DNA from: Bathymodiolus brooksi
Taxonomy: Eukaryota; Mollusca; Bivalvia; Mytilida; Modiolidae
Reading direction: 5' to 3'
Length of the DNA: 64,000 bases
Assembly: GCA_963680875.1 (NCBI GenBank)
Contig: OY804580.1
Span: forward strand, 113,835,534 to 113,899,533
Below are positions 49,183-64,000 of the stretch, piece by piece (within the stretch, counting starts at the first letter, position 1; the number at the start of each line of letters is the position of its first letter). A program made the translations under genes and the position numbers. The notes beneath the pieces were generated by a model that was not told the DNA's origin, searched no databases, and saw only the letters and a list, made by a program, of their open reading frames with translations.

Positions 49183-51287
49183 ATCACTAATAGACAATAA
49201 AGAGACGCAATCAACATTGTGTACAAGACACAGAACGAAGACAAGCATCCATTCTTCATTACAATCACTAATAGACAATACAGAGACACAGGCAACATTG
49301 TGTACAAGACACAGAACGAAGACAAGCATCCATTCTTCATTACAATCACTTATAGACAATACAGAGACACAGGTAGCATTGTGTACAAGACACAGAACGA
49401 AGACAAGCATCCATTCTTCATTACAATCACTGATAGACAATACAGAGACACAGGCAACATTGTGTACAAGACACAGAACGAAGACAAGCATCCATTCTTC
49501 ATTACAATCACTTATAGACAATACAGAGACACAGGTAACATTGTGTACAAGACACAGAACGAAGACAAGCATCCATTCTTCATTACAATCACTGATAGAC
49601 AATACAGAGACACAGGCAACATTGTGTACAAGACACAGAACGAAGACAAGCATCCATTCTTCATTACAATCACTTATAGACAATACAGAGACACAGGCAA
49701 CATTGTGTACAAGACACTGAACGAAGACAAGCATCCATTCTTCATTACAATCACTGATAGACAATACAGAGACACAGGCAACATTGTGTACAAGACACAG
49801 AACGAAGACAAGCATCCATTCTTCATTACAATCACTAATAGACAATACAGAAACACAAGCAACATTGTGTACAAGACACAGAACGAAGACAAGCATCCAT
49901 TCTTCATTAGAATCACTAATAGACAATACAGAGACACAGGCAACATTGTGTACAAGACACAGAACGAAGACAAGCATCCATTCTTCATTACAATCACTGA
50001 TAGACAATACAGAGACCCAGGCAACATTGTGTACAAGACACAGACCGAAGACAAGTATCCATTCTTCATTACAATCACCTATAGACAATACAGAGACACA
50101 GGCAACATTGTGTACAAGACACAGAACGAAGACAAGCATCCATTCTTCATTACAATCACTAATAGACAATACAGAGACACAGGCAACATTGTGTACAAGA
50201 CACAGAACGAAGACAAGTATCAATTCTTCATTACAATCACTTATAGACAATACAGAGACACAGGCAACATTGTGTACAAGACACAGAACGAAGACAAGTA
50301 TCCATTCTTCATTACAATCACCTATAGACAATACAGAGACACAGGCAACATTGTGTACAAGACACAGAACGAAGACAAGCATCCATTCTTCATTACAATC
50401 ACTAATAGACAATACAGAGACACATGCAACATTGTGTACAAGACACAGAACGAAGACAAGTATCCATTCTTCATTACAATCACCTATAGACAATACAGAG
50501 ACACAGGCAACATTGTGTACAAGACACAGAACGAAGACAAGCATCCATTCTTTATTACAATCACTGATAGACAATACAGAGACACAGGCAACATTGTGTA
50601 CAAGACACAGAACGAAGACAAACATCCATTCTTCATTACAATCACTTATAGACAATACAGAAACACAGGCAACATTGTGTACAAGACACAGAACGAAGAC
50701 AAGCATCCATTCTTCATTGCAATCACTTATAGACAATACAGAGACACAGGCAACATTGTGTACAAGACACAGAACGAAGACAAGTATCCATTCTTCATTA
50801 CAATCACCTATAGACAATACAGAGACACAGGCAACATTGTGTACAAGACACAGAACGAAGACAAGTATCCATTCTTCATTACAATCACCTATAGACAATA
50901 CAGAGACACAGGCAACATTGTGTACAAGACACAGAACGAAGACAAGTATCCATTCTTCATTACAATCACCTATAGACAATACAGAGACACAGGCAACATT
51001 GTGTACAAGACCCAGAACGAAGACAAGCATCCATTCTTCATTACAATCACTTATAGACAATACAGAGACACAGGCAACATTGTGTACAAGACACAGAACG
51101 AAGACAAACATCCATTCTTCATTACAATCACTTATAGACAATACAGAAACACAGGCAACATTGTGTACAAGACACAGAACGAAGACAAGCATCCATTCTT
51201 CATTACAATCACTTATAGACAATACAGAGACACAGGCAACATTGTGTACAAGACACAGAACGAAGACAAGCATCCATTCTTCATTAC
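49183..51287 (+). repeat. 81-bp tandem array, about 26 copies without length change
   Basis: The unit includes AACATTGTGTACAAGACACA, GAACGAAGACAAGCATCCAT and CACTAATAGACAATACAGAG. Because 81 is divisible by three and the unit lacks stops in several frames, frames of 543 to 726 codons run through on both strands, for example a plus-strand frame with the 27-residue repeat containing YKTQNEDKHPFFITIT. Variants are linked: CACCTAT occurs only in units with AAGTATCC, and AAACATCC goes with CAGAAACAC. Most variants change the amino acid in that frame (N/Y/D, H/Y), arguing against coding constraint. No start context, signal peptide or splice site supports a gene. The absence of indels in all units is notable. 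Confidence 0.93.
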
Positions 51288-51431
51288 CCCTTCAGTTTTC
51301 TTTAACGTTTGTAATTGTTATTTTATGTTTATGTTTAATATTTTATTCTAACGAATCGATGACCTGTTTATTCTGGTTGCCCTCGAAGACCAATAATTTC
51401 CGTAGACGTTTATGACTAATTGGTATTAAAC

Positions 51432-51535
51432 GATGTTTGAGGATGCCAAAGGGATAATCAAAATCAAAAGGACAGTCAATGCAACGGTTAAAAGAAAAGG
51501 GACAAAAGAGCAAAATGTCCTGTCATAGAAAACTG
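51432..51535 (+). repeat. Mussel-type dispersed repeat, fragment (copy 4)
   Basis: It matches the left half of copies 2 and 3: GAGGATGCCAAAGGGATAAT, AAAAGGACAGTCAATGCAAC, GGTTAAAAGAAAAGGGACAA, then ATAGAAAACTG. The right half is missing. Confidence 0.7.
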
Positions 51536-51552
51536 CATATGAATTGAACCTC

Positions 51553-51616
51553 TTTTAAGAGGTCACCTTTCTTATGAGGCCACTTTTTTCTTTCTCTCAA
51601 AGGTGACCTCTTAAAA
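51553..51616. repeat. Perfect 18-bp inverted repeat
   Basis: TTTTAAGAGGTCACCTTT at 51553-51570 is the exact reverse complement of AAAGGTGACCTCTTAAAA at 51599-51616, with a 28-nt loop. The right arm continues into ACAGGTTTGACTA, which matches the unit of the array starting at 52923. Confidence 0.9.
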
Positions 51617-52565
51617 CAGGTTTGACTACTATATATATGTGATTTACTTGAAATTCACGTGTAGCGTATTTTTATCTAATGACCTGAAATATAACCTTTG
51701 TACAGAAATAATGTAATTATAGAATTGATATATTATAGCTTTGGTAATTACGTCGTGAGACAAATTCTAAATATATCGTGTCGTTGCTGTTATTATTATA
51801 AAGCAAAATAAGGTTCATCTCCGTCAGATATAGGTTAGCTTATCAGATTTACTTCTCTTATTTTAAAACGTTGGTTTTATTGCCCACGCAGATTTTGAAA
51901 TTGTTTGGCTTTCCTGTCTGTTGATTTTGAGCGCAGCTGATGCAGGTTAATCCAGTAACACGTCGTTAACACGAAGTTAGATATATACTGTTTTATTTTA
52001 AATGTACAGACATGATCAGTATATTAACATCAGTCGGTCATAACGTTGTAAAAAAACATGTTTAATTTGTCATGTCCATTATAGTGTAATGTTTAATGAT
52101 CCATTCAGTACTCTAAATTAAACATTTCTGATTTCTATGCTGTATTAAATAGTAAAGGTAATGAGTATTCAACGCAACATTAAACATAATTTCAACTGCA
52201 TGTATATCATGGCGGTCAGCTTTGATGGTGGAGGAACGGTACCCGGATAATTCTTGCTATCTTAGCTATTTTCATAAAAACAATTTCTGATTTAAAAAGA
52301 AAATGATTTGGTGCGGTGTTATAATGTATTTTGCATTTTTCCATGTTATAGTTTATATAGAAACGCAGATGTAAAATTAAGTTCTGGAATACTCATCATC
52401 AGGTATGTTGAATGTCAACAGTTTAGAAAGCCAAATATATTAAACGTTTTTGAGAACTAGAAAATTAAAAGGGCCTGAAGAGGAGACTCTTGAAAATGAT
52501 TGGAAAAGAATATGTGGGTACACGCACACACGCAGGCAGTTAGGCAGACAAACCGAATGACCAAT

Positions 52566-56137
<3,572 letters not shown>

Positions 56138-59052
56138 AACCTCTCCCTTTCCTTTGTTTCTCTGATTTTTTTATTAACCTCTCCTTTCCTTTGTTTCTCT
56201 GATTTTTCTATTAACCTCTCCTTTTTCTTTGTTTCTCTGATTTTTCTATTAACCTCTCCTTTTTCTTTGTTTCTCTAATTTTTCTATTAACCTCTCCTTT
56301 TTCTTTGTTTCTCTGATTTTTCTATTAACCTCTCCTTTTTCTTTGTTTCTCTGATTTTTCTATTAACCTCTCATTTTTCTTTGTTTCTCTGATTTTCCTA
56401 TTAACCTCTCCTTTTTCTTTGTTTCTCTGATTTTTCTATTAACCTCGCCTTTTTCTTTGTTTCTCTGATTTTTCTATTAACCTCTCCCTTTCCTTTGTTT
56501 CTCTGATTCTTCTATTAATCTCTACTTTTCCTTTGTTTCTCTGATTTTTCTATTAACCTCTCCTTTTTCTTTGTTTCTCTGATTTTTTTTATTAACCTCT
56601 CCCTTTCCTTTGTTTTTCTGATTTTTCTATTAACCTCTCCTTTTTCTTTGTTTCTCTGATTTTTCTATCAACCTCTCCTTTCTCTTTTTTCTCTGATTTT
56701 TCTATTAACCTCTCCTTTTCCTTTGTTTCTCTGATTTTTCTATTAACCTCTCCTTTTTCTTTATTTCTCTGATTTTTCTATTAACCTCTCCTTTTTCTTT
56801 GTTTCTCTGATTTTTCTATTAACCTCTCCTTTTTCTTTGTTTCTCTGATTTTTCTATTAACCTCTCCCTTTCCTTTGCTTCTCTGATTTTTCTATTAACC
56901 TCTCCCTTTCCTTTGTTTCTCTGATTTTTCTATTAACCTCTCCTTTTTCTTTGTTTCTCTGATTTTTCTATTACCCTCTCCTTTTTCTTTGTTTCTCTGA
57001 TTTTTCGATTAACCTCTCCTTTTTCTCTGTTTCTGTGATTTTTCTATTAACCTCTGCCTTTCATTTGTTTCTCTGATTTTTCTATTAACCTCTCCTTTTT
57101 CTTTGTTTCTCTGATTTTTCTATTAACCTCTCCCTTTCCTTTGTTTCTCTGATTTTTTTATTAACCTCTCCCTTTCCTTTGTTTCTCTGATTTTTCTATT
57201 AACCTCTCCTTTTTCTTTGTTTCTCTGATTTTTCTATTAACCTCTCCTTTTTCTTTATTTCTCTAATTTTTCTATTAACCTCTCCTTTTTCTTTGTTTCT
57301 CTGATTTTTCTATTAACCTCTCCTTTTTCTTTGTTTCTCTGATTTTTCTATTAACCTCTCATTTTTCTTTGTTTCTCTGATTTTCCTATTAACCTCTCCT
57401 TTTTCTTTGTTTCTCTGATTTTTCTATTAACCTCTGCCTTTCCTTTGTTTCTCTGATTTTTCTATTAACCTCTCCTTTTTCTTTGTTTCTCTGATTTTTC
57501 TATTAACCTCTCCTTTTTCTTTGTTTCTCTGATTTTTCTATTAACCTCTCCCTTTCCTTTGTTTCTCTGATTCTTCTATTAATCTCTACATTTTCTTTGT
57601 TTCTCTGACTTTTCTATTAACCTCTCCCTTTCTTTTGTTTCTCTGATTTTTCTATTAACCTCTCTTTTTTCTTTGTTTCTCTGATTTTTCTATTAACCTC
57701 TCCCTTTCCTTTGTTTCTCTGATTTTTCTATTAACCTCTCCTTTTTCTTTGTTTCTCTGATTTTTCTATTATCCTCTCCTTTCTCTTTGTTTCTCTGATT
57801 TTTCTATTAACCTCTCCTTTTTCTTTGTTTCTCTGATTTTTCTATTAACCTCTCAGTTTTCTTTGTTTCTCTGATTTTCCTATTAACCTCTCCTTTTTCT
57901 TTGTTTCTCTGATTTTTCTATTAACCTCTGCCTTTCCTTTGTTTCTCTGATTTTTCTATTAACCTCTCCTTTTTCTTTGTTTCTCTGATTTTTCTATTAA
58001 CCTCTCCCTTTCCTTTGTTTCTCTGATTCTTCTATTAACCTCTACTTTTTCTTTGTTTCTCTGATTTTTCTATTAACCTCTCCCTTTCCTTTGTTTCTCT
58101 GATTTTTCTATTAACCTCTCCTTTTTCTTTGTTTCTCTGATTTTTTTTATTAACCTCTCCCTTTCCTTTGTTTCTCTGATTTTTCTATTAACCTCTCCTT
58201 TTTCTTTGTTTCTCTGATTTTTCTATCAACCTCTCCTTTCTCTTTTTTTCTCTGATTTTTCTATTAACCTCTCCTTTTCCTTTGTTTCTCTGATTTTTCT
58301 ATTAACCTCTCCTTTTTCTTTATTTCTCTGATTTTTCTATTAACCTCTCCTTTTTCTTTGTTTCTCTGATTTTTCTATTAACCTCTCCTTTTTCTTTGTT
58401 TCTCTAATTTTTCTATTAACCTCTCCATTTCCTTTGCTTCTCTGATTTTTCTATTAACCTCTCCCTTTCCTTTGTTTCTCTGATTTTTCTATTAACCTCT
58501 CCTTTTTCTTTGTTTCTCTGATTTTTCTATTAACCTCTCCTTTTTCTTTGTTTCTCTGATTTTTCGATTAACCTCTCCTTTTTCTCTGTTTCTGTGATTT
58601 TTCTATTAACCTCTGCCTTTCATTTGTTTCTCTGATTTTTCTATTAACCTCTCCTTTTTCTTTGTTTCTCTGATTTTTCTATTAACCTCTCTTTTCTTTT
58701 TGTTTCTCTGATTTTTCTATTAACCTCTCCTTTTTCTTTGTTTCTCTGATTTTTCTATTAACCTCTCCCTTTCCTTTGTTTCTCTGATTTTTCTATTAAC
58801 CTCTCCTTTTTCTTTATTTCTCTGATTTTTCTATTAACCTCTCCTTTTTCTTTGTTTCTCTGATTTTTCTATTAACCTCTTCTTTTTGTTTGTTTCTCTG
58901 ATTTTTCTATTAACCTCTCCTTTCTCTTTGTTTCTCTGATTTTTCTATTAACCTCTCCTTTCTCTTTGTTTCTCTGATTTTTCTATTAACCTCTCCTTTT
59001 TGTTTGTTTCTCTGATTTTTCTATTAACCCCTCCATTTTCTTTGTTTCTCTG
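56138..59052 (+). repeat. Pyrimidine-rich 38-bp tandem array, about 77 copies
   Basis: The unit is TTAACCTCTCCTTTTTCTTT followed by GTTTCTCTGATTTTTCTA. The plus strand is almost all C/T apart from the TTAA and G positions. Variants such as GATTCTTCTATTAATCTCTA (about 56504 and 57570, plus a close variant near 58025) recur with their neighbours, showing multi-unit copying. A long polypurine/polypyrimidine stretch can form triplex DNA (known property); nothing suggests coding. Confidence 0.95.
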
Positions 59053-62000
59053 TTAAATTCGATTACGGTGTATTTCACATTTTCCATTTCTGAGTTATTG
59101 CCCTTTTTCTCTAAGAAAATATGGCCTTTTTTAGGTTTCCGGATGATTTTTAATGTATGGCTCAACCAAATCTTTTCAAACTTTAACACAAGGCTGTGAA
59201 CCATTGCATACAGGTTTAGTTCGATTACGTTGTATTTCACATTTACCGTTCCTGAGCTATGGCCCCTTTCTCTTAGAAAATAGGGACTTTTAGACTTCCG
59301 GATGATTTTTAAGGTATGGTTCAACCAAATCTTTTCAAACTTTAACACAATGCTGTGGACCATTAAATACAGATTAAGTCCGATTACGGTGTATTACACA
59401 TTTACCCTTCCTGAGTTATGGCCATTTTTCTCTTAGAAAATAGGGACTTTTTAGGTTTCCGAATGATATTTAAGGTATAGCTGAACCAAATCTTTTCAAA
59501 CTTTAACACAATGCTGTGGACTATAACATACAGGTTAAATTCGATTACGGTGTATTTCACATTTACCGTTCCTGAGTTATGGCCCTTTTTCTCTTAGAAA
59601 ATAGGGACTTTTTAGGTTTCCGAATGATATTTAATGTACCGCTTAACCAAATCTTTTCAAACTTTAACACAATGCTGTGGACTATTAAATACAGATTAAG
59701 TTCGATTACGGTGTATTTCACATTGATCGTTCCTTAGTTATGGCCCTTTTTCTCTTAGAAAATAGGGACTTTTTAGGTTTCCGAATGATATTTAAAGTAC
59801 AGCTCAACCAAATCTTTTCAAACTTTAACACCATGCTGTGGGCCATTAAATACAGGTTAATTCGATTACGGTGTATTTCACATTTACCGTTCCTGAGCTA
59901 TGGCCCTTTTTCTCTTACAAAATAGGGACTTTTTAGACTTCCGAATGATTTTTAAGGTATGGCTCAACCAAATCTTATCAAACTATAACACAATGCTCTG
60001 GACCATTAAATACAGGTTAAGTTCGATAACGGTGTATTTCACATTTACCGTTCCTGAGATATGGCCCTTTTTCTCTTAGAAAATAGGGACTTTTTAAGAC
60101 TTCCGGATGATTTTTAAGGTATGGCTCAACCCAATCTTTTCAAACTATAGCACAATGCTGTGAACCATTAAATACAGGTTAAGTTCGATTATGGTGTATT
60201 TCACATTTACCGTGTCTGAGTTATGTCCCTTTTTCTCTTAGAAAATAGGGATTTTTTAAGGTTTCCGAATGATATTTAAAGTACCGCTCAACCAAATCTT
60301 TTCAAACTTTAACACAATGCTGTGGACCATTAAATACAGGTTAATTCGATTACGGTGTACTTCACATTTACCGTTCCTGAGCTATGGCCCATTTCTCTTA
60401 GAAAATAGGGACTTTTTAGGTTTTCGGATGATTTTTAAGGTATGGCTCAACCAAATCTTTTCAAACTTTAACACAATGCTATAGCCATTCAATACAGGTT
60501 AAGTTCGTTTACGGTGTATTTCACATTTACCGTTCCTGAGTTATGGCCCTTTTTCTCTTAGACAATAGGGACTTTTTAGGTTTCCGAATGATATTTAAAG
60601 TTCCTCTTAACCAAATCTTTTCAAACTTTAACACAATGCTGTGGACCATTAAATTCAGGTTAATTCGATTACGGTGTATTTCACATTTACCGTTCCTCAG
60701 CTATGGCGCTTTTTCTCTTAGAAAATAGGGACATTTTAGGTTTCCGGATTATTTTTAAGGTATGGCTGAACCAAATCTTTTCAAACTTTATCACAATGCT
60801 ATGGCCATTCAATACAGGTTAAATTCGTTTACGGCGTATTTCACATTTACCGTTCCTGAGTTATGGCTCTTTTTCTCTTAGAAAATAGGGACTTTTTAGG
60901 TTTCCGAATGATATTTAAAGTACCTCTCGACCAAATCTTTTCAAACTTTACCTCGATGCTATGGACTATTAAATACAGATTAAGTTCGATTATGGTGTAT
61001 TTCCCATTTACCGTTCCTGAGATATGGCCCTTTTTCTCTTAGAAAATAGGGACTTTTTAGACTTCCGGATGATTTTTAAGGTATGGCTCAATCAGATCTT
61101 ATCAAACTATAATACAATGCTGTGGACCATTAAATACAGGTTAAGTTCGATAACGGTGTATTTCACATTTACCGTTCCTGAGCTATGGCCCTTTTCCTCT
61201 TAGAAAATAGGGACTTTTTAGTTTTCCGGATGATTTTTAAGGTATGGCTTAACCAAATCTTTTCAAACTTTAGCACAATGCTGTGGATCATTGAATACAG
61301 GTAATGTTTGATTACGGTGTATTTCACATTTACCGTTCCTGAGTTATGGCCCTTTTTCTCTTAGAAAATAGGGGCTTTTTAAGTTTCCGAATGATATTTA
61401 AAGTACCTCTCAACCAAATCTTTTCAAACTTTAACACAATGCTGTGGACCATTAAATACAGGATAAGTTCGATTACGATGTATTTCACATTTATCGTTCC
61501 TGAGTTATAGCCCTTTTTCTCTTAGAAAATAGGGACTTTTTAGGTTTCCGAATGATATTTAAAATACCGCTTAACCAAATCTTTTCAAACTTTACCTCGA
61601 TGCTATGGACTATTAAATACAGATTAAGTTCGATTATGGTGTATTTCACATTTACCGTTCCTGAGTTATGGCCCTTTTTCTCTTAGAAAATAGGGACTTT
61701 TTAGGTTTCCGAATGATATTTAAAGTACCGCTCGACCAAATCTTTTCAAACTTTAACAGAATGATGTGGACAATTAAATACAGGTTAATTCGATTACGAT
61801 GTATTTCACATTTACCGTTCCTGAGCTATGGCCCTTTTCTCTTAGAAAATAGGGACTTTTTAGACTTCCGAATGATTTTTAAGGTATGGCTCAACCAAAT
61901 CTTATCAAACTATAACACAATGCTGTGGACCATTAAATACAGGTTAAGTTTGATAACGGTGTATTTCACATTTACCGTTCCTGAGCTATGGCCCTTTTTC

Positions 62001-62629
62001 TCTTAGAAAATAGGGACTTTTTAGGTTTCCGAATGATATTTAAAGTATGGCTCAAACAAATCTTTTCAAACTTTAACACACTGCTGTGGACCATTAAATA
62101 CAGGATAAGTTCGATTACGGTGTATTTCACATTTACCGTTCCTGCGCTATGGCCCTTTTTCTCTTAAAAAATAGGGACTTTTTAGGTTTCTGGATGATTT
62201 TTGAGGTATGGCTCAACCAAATATTTTCAAACTTTAACACAATGCGGTGGACCATTAAATACAGATTAAGTTTGATTACGGTGTATTTCACATTTACCGT
62301 TCCTGAGTTATGGCCCTTTTTCTCTTAGAAAATAGGGACTTTTTAGACTTCCGGATGATTTTTAAGGTATGGCTCAACCAAATCTTTTCAAACTTTAACA
62401 CAATGCTGTGGATCATTAAATACAGATTAAGTTCGATTACGGTGTATTTCACATTTACCGTTCCTGAGTTATGGCCCTTTTTCTCTTAGAAAATAGGGAC
62501 ATTTTAGGTTTCCGATAGATATTTAAAGTACCGCTCAACCAAATCTTTTCAAACTTTAACACAATGCTGTATACCAGAAAATACAGGTTAAGTTTGATTA
62601 TGGTGTATTTCACATCTACCGTTCATAAG
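59053..62629 (+). repeat. 161-bp tandem array, about 22 copies
   Basis: The unit runs from TTCGATTACGGTGTATTTCA through CCGTTCCTGAGTTATGGCCC, CTTAGAAAATAGGGACTTTT and CAAATCTTTTCAAACTTTAA to CATTAAATACAGGTTAAG. Two subtypes are interspersed: GTTTCCGAATGATATTTAAA with GTACCGCTCAACC, and ACTTCCGGATGATTTTTAAG with GTATGGCTCAACC. Recurrent open frames of 60 to 125 codons are by-products. Confidence 0.94.
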
Positions 62630-62645
62630 TTAGGGTTAGGGTTAG
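62630..62645 (+). repeat. Short interstitial telomere-type run
   Basis: TTAGGGTTAGGGTTAG (2.7 units of TTAGGG, the canonical animal and mollusc telomere motif) replaces the expected GAGTTATGGCCC exactly where the 161-bp array ends. It is too short to be a functional telomere. Confidence 0.6.
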
Positions 62646-63162
62646 TGTTCTTGTTAATTACAAGAATTGTAAAGATAAATCACAACATGTTTCAATCCTT
62701 TCAATGCCGTATTCAAAATTTGGAATTCGGCGGTATCTGTGATCACCTGATCAACTTTCTCTAGTTTCTTTATTCCTTTTGTTTTGTGTTTATGCATAAA
62801 AATGAACGAATGCACTGCTTTATGAAAGTTTACAACTCTAATATTCTAATGTGAATGTTTTATTCTTATGGTACTACTGTAGATTTGTTTTTTAAAAATA
62901 GATTTTTATTCTGGTTCAAAGAGCCACCACTACAGTTTTATTTGTCCTTTAATTATAATTATGATTATGACCAAGAGTACTTGACGCCGCTTTCAAAAAT
63001 TGTTTTAATACCACTTTCAACAATAATTCAGTTATAGTATATCATGGAGTCGGTTGCATTTGCAAACGTAACACTAAAATACAGGTGAATTGCGCGCAAT
63101 CGTGCAATCTCCTGTCTGGAATGTGCGCAAACGTATTGTCACCTCCAGCGGTGGAAACACGT
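62646..63162. other. AT-rich sequence, no gene seen
   Basis: It includes frames of about 60 codons (62564-62764 starting in the array; 62855-63037) without recognisable motifs. A GC-richer stretch near 63090-63160 (GCGCGCAATCGTGCAATC) leads into the next element and may be its 5' part. Confidence 0.45.
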
Positions 63163-63290
63163 TTGTCAGTGACTTGCGACAGGTCAGTGGTTTTCTCCGG
63201 ATCCCCCGGTATCCTCCACCAATATAACTGACTGCCACGATATGACTGAAATATTGTTGAAAGTGGCGTTAAACACCATCAAACAAACAT
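63163..63290 (+). mobile_element. SINE-like dispersed element, copy 2
   Basis: It is the better preserved relative of 3440-3571: GTTTGTCAGTGACTTGCGAC, GGTCAGTGGTTTTCTCCGG, CCTCCACCAATATAACTGAC, CTGAAATATTGTTGAAAGTG, then GCGTTAAACACCATCAAACA. The tail is shared with the tRNA-headed SINE at 7240-7705. The minus-strand frame at 63184-63432 overlaps it and is not a gene. Confidence 0.75.
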
Positions 63291-63898
63291 GAATCAACGA
63301 TCTGATTTTAAAATATTTTATCAATCTATCAGGAAATCGAAGCAAGAAGGTTCTGAAAAGTTGAAGCAGTAGGAATTGGAACTTAAAAAATGTTGAGAAA
63401 CATTGTAATATTTTGTTAGATCTTGAATTCAAATTATATTAGGTTGATGTACGTGTAAGGTTATTTTTATCCCGACAATTTTCAAATTGCATAAGAAATT
63501 GTCTCTTTGATAAAATCTCTTGTGTTGTAATCCAATGTATAAACATACAACCTATGTAGAGAATTACATCGATATATCAAAACCGTTCATATCGTTTGTA
63601 TCTATTAGTAAAGGTAGTCCCATCTGTATGGACAACGTACTATAGCAATGACCAATTTTTACAGGGAAGTAATATAGAAAAAAGCAGTTCAAATTAAGGC
63701 AACAACATGTATCATTAAAGACACTAAAAACATAAAGAAGATGAAAAGAGCTATGACAGCTGGTGCTTTAAAAAATGTGAGGCAAAGAATACAAAACAAA
63801 AAACAGTTTCAAAATATAATCCTAAAATAGAAATTGAGGCAAAAACGATACCCATAAAATACATATGCATGACTGCTCACTTTCCTTGCTTGGCACAG
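63291..63898. other. AT-rich sequence upstream of the second microexon
   Basis: No signal-peptide exon like 5362-5461 could be found. Similarity to the first gene's intron 1 begins near 63817 (TTGAGGCAAAAACGATACCC against ATGAGGTAAACACGTACAAA) and continues to the acceptor. Confidence 0.45.
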
Positions 63899-63922
63899 GT
63901 ACTTCAATTAAAAGTGTTGGAG
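63899..63922 (+). CDS. Second 24-nt microexon, paralogous to 5558-5581
   Basis: Acceptor CTTGCTTGGCACAG precedes GTACTTCAATTAAAAGTGTT then GGAG, followed by donor GTAAAC. Read in phase 1 it encodes GTSIKSVG, against DTSIKGDG in the first gene. Length (24 nt), phase and the preceding intron sequence (CTCACTTTCC shared) all correspond. It may belong to a second gene copy continuing beyond the window, or be a distant cassette exon of the same gene. Its partner exons are not in view upstream. Confidence 0.55.
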
Positions 63923-64000
63923 GTAAACTAGTAAAATGTCATGACAAACACAAAATATACTTTTATAAATAGGCAATCATGATACCCACAAACGATCTTA

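Larger units (their letters stand above)
51288..52565. other. AT-rich spacer between arrays, no gene seen
   Basis: It contains a repeat fragment (51432-51535), a hairpin (51553-51616) and a weak match to the dispersed-element arm at about 52358-52405 (AAACGCAGATGTAAAATTAA then TTCTGGAATA). No coding exon was recognised. Confidence 0.5.

Noticed and set aside
49093..51415. Frames of 726 (-), 710 (+) and 543 (+) codons over the 81-bp array
   Set aside because: A stop-free unit divisible by three gives long frames on both strands automatically. Unit variants are mostly amino-acid changing and no gene signals are present. Kept as a finding because the lack of indels is unusual.
58986..62006. Frames such as MALFLLENRDFLGFRMIF... 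in the 161-bp array
   Set aside because: They recur with the 161-bp unit and are broken in most units; minus-strand frames behave the same way.
62630..62645. A true telomere or chromosome end
   Set aside because: Under three TTAGGG units, and ordinary sequence with SINEs and an exon continues beyond it.

Overview
This is a eukaryotic, AT-rich window dominated by tandem repeats, most likely from a bivalve mollusc and probably a mussel (Mytilus-like). The assignment rests on dispersed repeats that I recognise from memory as typical of mussel genomes: a family with the signature AAACTAAAGATTGAGCAACA, a SINE-like family ending near GTGGCGTTAAACACCA, and a tRNA-headed SINE. No bacterial operon, CRISPR array, rRNA gene or complete tRNA gene is visible. 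Roughly 53 of 64 kb are tandem arrays.

Layout. Positions 1-1360 hold a dispersed element with a 22-bp minisatellite (about 402-1130) inside it. Positions 1361-5360 are single-copy or dispersed-repeat sequence, with three copies of the mussel-type repeat (one split by a 148-bp insertion with a 14-bp target-site duplication), a SINE-like copy and a decayed reverse-transcriptase-like fragment. Positions 5362-7227 carry the only convincing protein gene: a signal-peptide exon, a 24-nt microexon and an 81-nt exon, all joined in phase 1. Its introns contain a dispersed element with inverted ends and a hairpin. A tRNA-derived SINE with an expanded trinucleotide stretch follows at 7240-7705.

Positions 8228-49182 are one 41-kb satellite array. 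Its basic unit is a 562-bp higher-order repeat of three diverged but related monomers: A (187 bp), B (196 bp) and C (179 bp). Larger near-identical blocks of about 1124, 1901, 3370 and 5133 bp are layered on top, together with a recurrent chimeric unit of about 213 bp. The left edge is decayed; the right edge is cut sharply into a second array.

Positions 49183-62629 hold further arrays stacked almost back to back: 81 bp x about 26, a short spacer, tetranucleotide and (AC)78 tracts, 38 bp x about 84, a different pyrimidine-rich 38 bp x about 77, and 161 bp x about 22 ending in a short TTAGGG-type run. The last 1.3 kb returns to ordinary sequence with another SINE-like copy. It also holds a second 24-nt microexon (63899-63922) with the same length, phase and intron flank as the one at 5558-5581. 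The satellite block therefore lies between two related gene pieces, either inside a very large intron or between two paralogues.

Nearly all open reading frames in the arrays are by-products of repeat periods. The main interest is genome architecture: nested satellite evolution, visible single-unit sources for two minisatellites, and duplicated microexons on both sides of the block. Assembly collapse or expansion cannot be excluded from sequence alone.
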